Of a stretch of DNA of 64,000 nucleotides, positions 18,251 through 25,806 are shown one piece after another. Source of the stretch: Fontibacillus phaseoli (lineage in GTDB: Bacteria; Bacillota; Bacilli; Paenibacillales; Paenibacillaceae). How positions within the stretch are numbered: position 1 is the first letter of the stretch; every line of letters begins with the position of its first letter. The DNA is taken from the NCBI RefSeq assembly GCF_003337355.1, contig NZ_QPJW01000003.1, forward strand, positions 124,001 through 188,000, in the 5' to 3' direction. The notes below the pieces were generated by a model. It did not search any database and had not been told where the DNA came from. It saw nothing but the letters and a program-made list of their open reading frames with translations. The position numbers and the translations under genes are program-made.

Positions 18251-20222
18251 GCTGATACACCCCCCATTCCGCTAAAATAACAAACAGCGCCAGGAGCGCA
18301 GCGGGATAAACCAGGGATTGCCGGCTTTTGGAGATGAGGCTGTCGGACTGTCCCGCTTGGCTTCCGCTCTCCATCTGATCAGATCCCTCCGCAGGTTTGT
18401 CTGAATGGATCTCTGCCACCGGGAGCTGCCGCATGCCTTCAAAAGCGGATTCCGCCGGATCGGCCGTCACTTGCACCAAAAAAGTCCGTTGCTCCGCACC
18501 TTCTGATCCCTTAACTTCAAGGCGCCACAATCCCGGAATGCCGGGAGACATTTGACGGGAGGAGACCACGCCTTGCTTCCGCTCCGCCGAAAAATGCCCC
18601 GCCCCGGCCTGCAAGGCAAAGCCCTCCTGAGGAATCCAGGTCCCCTCGACGTCATCCGCAGCTACGGGAAGATCCAACTTGGCTCCGGCCATGACCCGTC
18701 CAATGCCGGTAGCCTGCCCGGTTTGCAGCCATTCCACTGCATTGTTCACCAGAATCGGAAACTCGGGCCGCAGTGGAAGATCGCTATCTTCCAACGCAAA
18801 CAGAAAAACCAGCCGGGCTACCCCCTGATCTTTTCCCGCATAAGCCGCCGGCAAGCTACCGATTTTCAGAAGTGGTTCTCCCCATACAGGAACCTCCCGC
18901 TTCAGTAACTGCCCTGTCGGCGCCTCAGATAATGACAAGTAACGAGTTACGGGATGACTTAACGTTTCCGTTTCCCCGCTTTCCGGCTGTGCTTTCTCTC
19001 CACCGCCTCCCCATGTCCATAACGGGGTTTCTTTCAACAAATCCCTCCACGCGCCCTCCCGTACGAAATCGGGCTCCGCGCCATCGATGACGATGATGTC
19101 AGGCTTGGCGTCAGGTAATGCCGGAACCCCGGAACCGCCATTCTTGCCGGTAGAGGCGCCCGGATCCATGCGCGTAACTCGGGCACCGGTCAATTGGAGC
19201 GCTTTTTCCAGAAACAGATTCCCGGAAGAGAGCAGCAGAATATTCGCTGAACCCGCCTCCTCCCGAAATGCGAACGCCTCGTTATCCGGTGCGTAAGCAT
19301 CCTCGCCGCTTAACGACAGCCGATATACCTCGGCCGAGTCAAGCTGCCCGAAAGAAACCGTTGCGCTTTTCCCGCCTTCTATAACTACTTGATTGGAGGC
19401 CAACAATTGTCCGTCTCCATACAAGTCCAGCGAGGTCTCCATAATATCCTTCCGGTAGTTCTTCACGACGGCGATGCCCAAAACTCCGTCTTCTTCCCCG
19501 TCTTGCCTAACTCCGAATTGAACAATGGCGGTATTGCCCGCCTTTTCATCTTGAATGGAGTTCACTTGTACCGGAACATCGAATACAACGTTCCCGGAAC
19601 CGGAGCCTTCGGGCCACTGGCTGTCCGTATAAATCTCCACGCTGGCTTCCGGGTCATTCCGGGTCAGCGCCGAAGCCAGGGACAGCGTCTCCCGGTAAGC
19701 TGCTTTTCCATAATCCGCAGACATTTCGGAGACGGCTTTCTTAAGCGCGTTCCTGTCCTTTTCCCGGGATAGCAGTACCTGAGGCTGACTTCCAAGTTTC
19801 AGCAGCGTCACCTCTTGACCCGAAGACATCCCATCGATATCCTCTTGGAGCTGCTTCTTCATCCGGTCCAGAGTCGTCCCAGGAGTGTCCTTGTCCCGCT
19901 CTTCAGTCCCCAAAACCGCGCTCATGCTGGCCGACGTATCGGCAATGATCACCGTATGTCCCTGGCGTCCGCCCTGGACCCATACGAAAGGCAGCATCAG
20001 CGCGACTACGAGCAGGGCTGCAGCAAGCAGCTGGAGCCAGAGAAGCAGCCGGCTTTGAAGTTTCTGCCACGGCCGGTTAGCTTCAATATTGCGGAGAACC
20101 CGGTCCCACAGCAAATGGCTCGGAACGATCGTATCGAGATATTTTCGCTTGAATAAATACATGATGACAATGGCCGGCAAAGCCAAGCCGAACCATAAAC
20201 CCGCCCAAGAAGCAATCCCCAT
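18234..20222 (-). CDS. BatA-type vWA membrane protein
   Basis: A 662-residue protein. The N-terminal BatA/aerotolerance-type segment has two membrane helices (about 5-25 and 55-80, with PSHLLWDRVLRN between). A vWA domain follows, with MIDAS motif IIADTSASM (about 95) and IYTDSQW further on. The long beta-rich middle resembles the DUF4159/GATase-like extracellular part seen in its neighbour. A last hydrophobic helix lies near 640-655 (LVYPAALLALFVILAEWGVY). GGAGGGA precedes the ATG at 20222. MoxR, DUF58 and vWA genes occur together in many bacteria; the complex is thought to assist assembly or activation of other proteins at the membrane. Confidence 0.9.
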   Translation of the reverse strand: MGIASWAGLWFGLALPAIVIMYLFKRKYLDTIVPSHLLWDRVLRNIEANRPWQKLQSRLLLWLQLLAAALLVVALMLPFVWVQGGRQGHTVIIADTSASMSAVLGTEERDKDTPGTTLDRMKKQLQEDIDGMSSGQEVTLLKLGSQPQVLLSREKDRNALKKAVSEMSADYGKAAYRETLSLASALTRNDPEASVEIYTDSQWPEGSGSGNVVFDVPVQVNSIQDEKAGNTAIVQFGVRQDGEEDGVLGIAVVKNYRKDIMETSLDLYGDGQLLASNQVVIEGGKSATVSFGQLDSAEVYRLSLSGEDAYAPDNEAFAFREEAGSANILLLSSGNLFLEKALQLTGARVTRMDPGASTGKNGGSGVPALPDAKPDIIVIDGAEPDFVREGAWRDLLKETPLWTWGGGGEKAQPESGETETLSHPVTRYLSLSEAPTGQLLKREVPVWGEPLLKIGSLPAAYAGKDQGVARLVFLFALEDSDLPLRPEFPILVNNAVEWLQTGQATGIGRVMAGAKLDLPVAADDVEGTWIPQEGFALQAGAGHFSAERKQGVVSSRQMSPGIPGLWRLEVKGSEGAEQRTFLVQVTADPAESAFEGMRQLPVAEIHSDKPAEGSDQMESGSQAGQSDSLISKSRQSLVYPAALLALFVILAEWGVYQRGRSI

Positions 20223-20278
20223 TACGCTATCCCTCCATCTCCGCAGTCCTATTATCTTAAGGTTCTTTTCTGCCGTTA

Positions 20279-21208
20279 CTAAAAAGCGATGGCCCCCGCC
20301 CCCCGAAGTGCCTCAAAAATCCCCTTCTCCAGCTGCCAATGGGTCGGCGTCTGTACATAACGAATACCCCGCTCACTGCAGTATCCGGAAATATCGCCCG
20401 TATATCTGTTCAGCTCCTTCTGGTAGGCATCAAGCACTTTACCGGTGATCGCTATCTCTTTACCGGTCCCCAGCTCACTGTCCACTAAGCGCAAGTCTCC
20501 GCTAACCTCCGGCTGAAGCTCATCCTCTGAAACGACATGTACAAGTACAACTTCCTGGCCCGCTGCCAAAAAGTAGGAAAGTGTAGCCTTTACATCCTCA
20601 GTTCCGCCCTCAAACCACAAATCGGAGAAAATCCAGGTCATTCCGGGTCTGGACGGTAATGAAGACGGAGTATGCAATGCCTGGGACATATCCCCGGTAC
20701 CCGACGCCGCCGCTTCTTGCAAAAAAGCAAATAGTCTGGAAGCCGAGGCTTTCCCGCGAATATTGGGGAGCCTGTTTTCAATTTTGGCCGCAAATATAGA
20801 GGCTTGAACCCGGTCTTCAGAGGCCAACGCCATATAACCGACGGCAGCTGCGAGCATTTTGGCATATTGCAGCTTGTTCTCCTGCCCCGGGACTCCCCCT
20901 TGATCTAATATCTGCCGACCCCCAAAATCCATGGATGCAGAAATGTCCAGGTAAAGACTGACGTACATTTCCTGCTCGTCCCAGTACTGCCTTACAAAAG
21001 GCCTGCCGGTACGCCGGTAGACGCTCCAGTCAAACCGACGTATGTCATCTCCCGGTGTATATTCGCGGTAGTCGGCGAATTCCAGTGAGGCCCCGAATTG
21101 CCCCGACCGCCGTTTACCCTGCACGGTTCCCCGCACTCTTTTGCCGGAATTCACCGATAACCTCTCCAGTTTGGGAAGCAGGCCGGGCGGAAGAAGCGGG
21201 CTCATCAT
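20279..21208 (-). CDS. DUF58 domain protein
   Basis: A 309-residue protein of the DUF58 family, a vWA-like fold that almost always travels with MoxR ATPases. Diagnostic stretches are the N-terminal GKRRSGQFGASLEFADYREY with TPGDDIRRFDWSVYRRTGRP, and the degenerate MIDAS LYLDISASMDFGG (about 95-107). No membrane helix is present, so it is cytoplasmic or peripheral. It overlaps the end of the MoxR gene by 4 bases (ATGA), showing translational coupling. It may link the ATPase to the vWA membrane proteins encoded next. Confidence 0.92.
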   Translation of the reverse strand: MMSPLLPPGLLPKLERLSVNSGKRVRGTVQGKRRSGQFGASLEFADYREYTPGDDIRRFDWSVYRRTGRPFVRQYWDEQEMYVSLYLDISASMDFGGRQILDQGGVPGQENKLQYAKMLAAAVGYMALASEDRVQASIFAAKIENRLPNIRGKASASRLFAFLQEAAASGTGDMSQALHTPSSLPSRPGMTWIFSDLWFEGGTEDVKATLSYFLAAGQEVVLVHVVSEDELQPEVSGDLRLVDSELGTGKEIAITGKVLDAYQKELNRYTGDISGYCSERGIRYVQTPTHWQLEKGIFEALRGAGAIAF

Positions 21209-22197
21209 CTTGACCCCTCCAATGCGGAGAGTACTTCTTCAATAATCAGGTCCGGGGAAATCCCCATCGCCTGGCCTTCAAAATTGAGAAACAACCTGTG
21301 CCGCAGCGCCGGCACGGCTACCGTGGCGATGTCTCCGGTAGAAACGTGCAACCGCCCCTTGGAGATCGCCCTCACTTTGGCTGCGGACACGATCGACTGG
21401 ATCCCGCGCGGTCCAGAGCCAAAGCGGACATAGTTCCGCACGGCTTCCGGCGCCTCCTTCTCTTCCGGGTGAGTCATCATCAACAGGCGCACCCCATAAT
21501 CCAGCACTTCGTCAGCCAGCAGCACTTCCTTCGAGGCCTTGCGGATTTCCAGCAATTCGGACGACGTAGTCTTCTTTTCCGGCACCGGCTGATTCCCCGA
21601 GGTAGTCCGGCGGACGATTTCCTTGAGTTCCTCGGGAGACGGGTAACCAACATGTATTTTGAGCATGAACCGGTCCAACTGCGCTTCCGGCAGCGGGTAG
21701 GTTCCCTCCTGCTCCAGCGGATTTTGCGTCGCTAACACAAAAAAGGGCTGTGGCAGCTTCCGGGTTTCCCCGCCGACGGTCACCGTCTGCTCCTGCATCG
21801 CTTCCAAAAGCGCGCTCTGGGTTTTCGGAGATGCCCGGTTAATCTCATCGGCCAGCACGATGCTGCTGAATACCGGACCTGCCTGAAAGACCATATCTGC
21901 CGCGCCCTGCGGACCGAAGGTGATGACATTCGTACCGGTGATATCGCTTGGCATTAAGTCCGGCGTAAACTGGATCCGCGAAAAAGACAGGTCCAGCGTA
22001 TCGGCAATCGTCTTCACCAGCACGGTTTTTCCTAGTCCCGGAATCCCTTCAAGCAAGACATGTCCGCCCGCAAAAATGCACCAAAGCATCTGTTCCACGA
22101 CCTCCTGCTGTCCAACAATGACGCGTGAAATCTGCTCGCGTACCTGTTCGATCGCACTGCTCCACGATTTTACCTGGGCTGACGGTTCCAACATCAC
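21205..22197 (-). CDS. MoxR-family AAA+ ATPase
   Basis: A 330-residue AAA+ ATPase. Walker A is in LEGIPGLGKTVLVKT (about 54-62), Walker B in IVLADEINRASPKTQ, sensor 1 in FVLATQNP, and the MoxR-specific TYPLPEAQLDRF box follows. A C-terminal lid domain is complete. MoxR ATPases act as chaperones that load metals or mature protein complexes together with vWA proteins. AGGAGGAG upstream suits the ATG at 22194 slightly better than the GTG at 22197. DUF58 follows with a 4-base overlap. Confidence 0.95.
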   Translation of the reverse strand: MMLEPSAQVKSWSSAIEQVREQISRVIVGQQEVVEQMLWCIFAGGHVLLEGIPGLGKTVLVKTIADTLDLSFSRIQFTPDLMPSDITGTNVITFGPQGAADMVFQAGPVFSSIVLADEINRASPKTQSALLEAMQEQTVTVGGETRKLPQPFFVLATQNPLEQEGTYPLPEAQLDRFMLKIHVGYPSPEELKEIVRRTTSGNQPVPEKKTTSSELLEIRKASKEVLLADEVLDYGVRLLMMTHPEEKEAPEAVRNYVRFGSGPRGIQSIVSAAKVRAISKGRLHVSTGDIATVAVPALRHRLFLNFEGQAMGISPDLIIEEVLSALEGSR

Positions 22198-22220
22198 AAA
22201 TCTCCTCCTCTTGTTTACGC

Positions 22221-23915
22221 TTACGGACTGGGATCTATCTCCGTAAAATAGTTCTCCACCAGGCTCTGCATGCTTTGCGGAAGATCTTTCCGCTCCAGGG
22301 AACGTTTCGCCTCTGCCGCATAGTCGCTGTATACCTCTTCATAAGGACGGCTTACCCCGTCAAATACGGGAGATTCCCCTCCTTTTTGCACGCTGCCTCC
22401 CGTGCTTGGCCCTCCGTCGACCTGCACATTGCCATTACCCTCCAGATCGCGCGGGGTAGTTACCAGGGTCCGTCCGCCGCTACCCAACCCAGCACCGGTT
22501 CCCTGTCCAGCACTTTGACCTTGGCCTTGACCCTGGCCTGATCCACTCCCGCTACCATTTCCATTACCGTTCCCGTTCCCGTTTCCGTTGCCATTACCAG
22601 TTCCCGAGCCCGGGTTTGAACCGGTCCTCTCCGGTCCGCGCGAACCCTGACCAGTTCCGGGTTCACTGCCGGCCTCGCCCCCGCTGGCATAATTATCTCC
22701 GGCGGCAAGCTGCTCGGCGCTGCCTCCCATGCTCCACGTGTCCGACACGGCAAGCCCCGAAGCTGCCATATCTTCCGCCAGTCCCATTCCTTGCTTTGCC
22801 AAAGCGGAGGCTAGGGCGGCGGCAGCTTCAGACTGTCCGGACTCCGCATCGGACGTCCGAAGTTGCTGCTTCAATGCTTCAGCCAGTTGCTCCAGCGCCT
22901 GATCGCTCTTTACCTGGTCTCCGCTGTCAATTGCTGAAGCCGCCTGCTTCAACGCTTCCGCCAGCCGCTTGGCATCAGCATCCCCGTCCGGAGCGGATTC
23001 CGCAATTTTCTTGAGTGCATCACTCAAGCTTTGCCGTTCTTCTTGGGACATGCCAGGCAGTTTCTGCTGAAGCTCATTCATCTTTTTATCCAAATCACCG
23101 GCGTTTTCCTGCTCCAATGCGGCGGCGAGCCCTTCGGTTACCTGATGATTTTTCCAATTCGCAAGCCAATCATTTCTCTGCTGTTGCTTCAAGTCCAGCT
23201 TATCCTGCATCTCCTTCAGCCGCTGCATCGCTTCTTCCACGTTATCCAGCGCTTCGGCAGGCTCCCGGCTCCGATCCAATGCCTGCTGCAAATCCGTCAG
23301 CTCCTTGGAAAGAGCATCCTTGGCCAAAGGCTCCAGCTCTTTGGTCTCGAGTTCCTGGATCCGCTTGCCTGTCTCCTCTTGTTGGGCATGAATCCATTCC
23401 CTTTCCTTGCGGTGTTGGTCGAGCACCTGATCCATCGGATTCGGAAGCGCAACGAGCAGGATTACCGCCAGCGCACCCACTAAAGAAGGAATCCACCATT
23501 TGCGGCTACGTGGCAGCGGCAAACGTTGTTTAAGCTCCGATACGTAGGCCGTTCCGTGCTCCTCCGCCTGTTGGCGCTGCAATTGGGCCGGAAGCGAATC
23601 CTCTTCGGCGAAGGCAAGCGCCGTCGCCATAAAATCCTGTCTTTCATTTCCCGTTTCCGGGGTGTCCATTTCACGGGCGGCTTCGGCTAGCGGGATTTTG
23701 CGCAGGCGCCCCCGCAGCCAGCCTGCCGCAGTCAACAAGGCCAGACTCCCCGCGGCAAAATATAACGCACCTTCCATGGGCCAAAACCTGCTTGCCGCTA
23801 ACAAAAGAGAGGCGGCAACGAGCCCGGCCCAAAAACCATGTCTGATTCCGTCCAACTCCCGGAACCATTGCAGCCGCCGGCGCACCGTGTTTAATTGACG
23901 GTTCAACTGCTCCAC
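22221..23915 (-). CDS. Coiled-coil membrane protein with a Gly-Asn/Gly-Ser repeat linker
   Basis: A 564-residue protein. Two membrane helices lie near 28-65 and a third near 145-162. A long Gln/Glu/Leu-rich coiled coil follows (about 175-370), with repeated LKEMQDKLDLKQQQRND-like heptads. A glycine-rich low-complexity segment (about 415-480) then alternates Gly-Asn, Gly-Ser and Gly-Gln dipeptides, and a short charged C-terminus ends the protein. This layout resembles DUF4175-like proteins that accompany MoxR/vWA operons. The GTG start at 23915 has GAGGAGGGGG before it. It probably bridges the membrane and a partner through the coiled coil. The repeat DNA (about 22515-22610) could vary in length between strains. 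Confidence 0.85.
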   Translation of the reverse strand: MEQLNRQLNTVRRRLQWFRELDGIRHGFWAGLVAASLLLAASRFWPMEGALYFAAGSLALLTAAGWLRGRLRKIPLAEAAREMDTPETGNERQDFMATALAFAEEDSLPAQLQRQQAEEHGTAYVSELKQRLPLPRSRKWWIPSLVGALAVILLVALPNPMDQVLDQHRKEREWIHAQQEETGKRIQELETKELEPLAKDALSKELTDLQQALDRSREPAEALDNVEEAMQRLKEMQDKLDLKQQQRNDWLANWKNHQVTEGLAAALEQENAGDLDKKMNELQQKLPGMSQEERQSLSDALKKIAESAPDGDADAKRLAEALKQAASAIDSGDQVKSDQALEQLAEALKQQLRTSDAESGQSEAAAALASALAKQGMGLAEDMAASGLAVSDTWSMGGSAEQLAAGDNYASGGEAGSEPGTGQGSRGPERTGSNPGSGTGNGNGNGNGNGNGNGSGSGSGQGQGQGQSAGQGTGAGLGSGGRTLVTTPRDLEGNGNVQVDGGPSTGGSVQKGGESPVFDGVSRPYEEVYSDYAAEAKRSLERKDLPQSMQSLVENYFTEIDPSP

Positions 23916-23951
23916 CTTTGCCCCCTCCTCTCAATAATTGGTGACCCTCGG

Positions 23952-24881
23952 TTATCCTTCTTCCCGGTTTACCGGCTGCGCTTGAAGATTCTTACGCAGC
24001 TTTCGCCCTCGCACCGGCCGGATGCGGCGGATGGCGATCCACAGGAATAAGAGAATCAAGAGACTGTAGACAAGGATGAATTCCTGCCACAATTCGATGG
24101 GTGCCGAAGACTGCAGGTTGCTCCGTTGCACCAGAAATGCCGTCTCCGAAAACGACGGTTCGAAAATGCTGATCAGCGCCCCGACCGGATTAAGTCCGAG
24201 CAGATAGCCGACCCACGAATAGGCCCGCATCGGTGTGCCGGAACTGTAATGGCTGGCTTGGTCTATACTCATGGCAAACAGATAAGCCAGCCCGGTAACC
24301 AGAAAGATCACAAGGCCCACGCCGTAGGTCATGATCACCGACAGTATCGTTCTCTTTAACACCGTGGAGAAAAAGACGCCGATCGACCCGAGCAGCAGCA
24401 TCACGAACAGATAGAACAGAAACACGGATATCAGTTGGCTCGGTGACACTCCGCCATATAAAAATACGATGCTATATACCGGCAAGGTTGAGAGAATGAT
24501 CAGCGTCATGAAGCTCAACGAAGATACCAGCTTGCTTAAAACAATCGTGGCCGAGCTCTGCTGCGTCGTCAGCAGCATGTTCAAAGTTTGCTTTTCCCGT
24601 TCTCCGCTGATCACCCCGGCCGTCAGCGCCGGAGTCATGAATGCAATCAATACAAGCTGCGCGATGCTCAACGCGTAAAACATCATCCGGCTCACCCCGG
24701 GATCAACTCTGCCGCCTTGAATCCCCCCGCTGGAGGTCATAACGAAAATAATGCCCATAGCGAGGAGCCCCATCACCAGCACATAAGCAAATACGGAAAA
24801 AGCAGATTTGGGAGTTCGCATCCGCAGGGTAATTTCCTTGCCGAGCACGGGATTAATGAGCACTTTACGCCAGTTGTTCAT
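23952..24881 (-). CDS. ABC transporter permease (ABC-2 / NatB-like)
   Basis: A 309-residue membrane protein with about six hydrophobic helices, including the conserved ISGEREKQTLNMLLTTQQS cytoplasmic loop of ABC-2 type exporters and gliding-type permeases. It pairs with the ATPase encoded just upstream. The ATG at 24881 (MNNWRKVL) is preceded by AAAGGGGGAG; the longer frame to 24953 lies inside the ATPase gene. It overlaps the ATPase gene end by 17 bases. The substrate is unknown; context suggests it energises something used by the vWA/MoxR proteins. Confidence 0.92.
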   Translation of the reverse strand: MNNWRKVLINPVLGKEITLRMRTPKSAFSVFAYVLVMGLLAMGIIFVMTSSGGIQGGRVDPGVSRMMFYALSIAQLVLIAFMTPALTAGVISGEREKQTLNMLLTTQQSSATIVLSKLVSSLSFMTLIILSTLPVYSIVFLYGGVSPSQLISVFLFYLFVMLLLGSIGVFFSTVLKRTILSVIMTYGVGLVIFLVTGLAYLFAMSIDQASHYSSGTPMRAYSWVGYLLGLNPVGALISIFEPSFSETAFLVQRSNLQSSAPIELWQEFILVYSLLILLFLWIAIRRIRPVRGRKLRKNLQAQPVNREEG

Positions 24882-25806
24882 GGTCTGCTCCCCCTTTCGT
24901 GATTTCAAGGAACACGTCCTCCAGATTGCTTTGCGCCTCATGAAAAGATACAACCTGATAGCCGGCCGAAATCATGCCGCCAAGCAATTGCGACTGCTCT
25001 GCATCTCCGCCTCCGAAATGAACGTGCACGCCAGTCTCGTCATGGAACACCTGACTGACATGCGCCTCGTCCCTAAGCCGTTCCGCAAGCTCCTCCGACC
25101 GGTCCAATACGCGGATATGCAGCACTCTTTTCACCCTCAACCGGTTTTGGATCTCGCTCACTTTGCCCTGGGCGACCATGACCCCATGCTCGATCACGCC
25201 GATCTCATCGACCATTTCCGCCAACTCCGGTAAAATATGTGATGAAATGATAATCGTTTTGCCCATCAGCTTCAATTCCTTCAGAATTTCCCGCATTTCG
25301 ATCCGGGCGCGGGGATCAAGTCCCGAAGCTGGCTCATCCAGAATGAGCACTTCGGGATCATGTACAAGACAGCGGGCGAGGCACAGGCGCTGCTTCATGC
25401 CGCGCGACAAGCTATCCACATAAGCATCCTTTTTGTCGCTTAAATTGACGAGCTCCAGCAATTGCGGGATTAATTGCTCCCGCTCTGCCCGCGGAATCCC
25501 GTAGCTTGCGCCATAGAAATGCAGATATTCCGTCGTCTTGAACTGATCATATACGCCAAAAAAGTCCGGCATGTAGCCGATTCTTTTGCGTACCTCATGC
25601 GGTTGTTCCGTCACCTCGAATCCACCTACCCTGGCGCTTCCCGAGGTAGGCGCGAGCAAAGTGGCCAAAATGGACATCGTAGTTGTCTTTCCGGCTCCAT
25701 TCGGGCCCACGAAGCCAAACACGGTTCCTTTGGAAATCGACAGATTGACATTCTTCAAGGCATCAAACCCGCCATAGGTTTTCGTCAAATTTTGAATTTC
25801 AATCAT
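24865..25806 (-). CDS. ABC transporter ATP-binding protein
   Basis: A 313-residue ATPase with Walker A GPNGAGKTT (34-42), signature SLSRGMKQRL (about 135), Walker B VLILDEPASGLD and a switch His in IISSHILPELAE. It is of the CcmA/NatA type that serves ABC-2 permeases. A C-terminal domain of about 90 residues follows the ATPase core. The ATG at 25806 has AAGGAGAGG upstream and overlaps the stop of the preceding gene by 4 bases. With the next gene it forms a complete exporter. Confidence 0.93.
   Translation of the reverse strand: MIEIQNLTKTYGGFDALKNVNLSISKGTVFGFVGPNGAGKTTTMSILATLLAPTSGSARVGGFEVTEQPHEVRKRIGYMPDFFGVYDQFKTTEYLHFYGASYGIPRAEREQLIPQLLELVNLSDKKDAYVDSLSRGMKQRLCLARCLVHDPEVLILDEPASGLDPRARIEMREILKELKLMGKTIIISSHILPELAEMVDEIGVIEHGVMVAQGKVSEIQNRLRVKRVLHIRVLDRSEELAERLRDEAHVSQVFHDETGVHVHFGGGDAEQSQLLGGMISAGYQVVSFHEAQSNLEDVFLEITKGGADHEQLA

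Noticed and set aside
22515-22610. Repeat array that might be taken for CRISPR
   Set aside because: In-frame six-base coding repeats without spacers, inside a gene.
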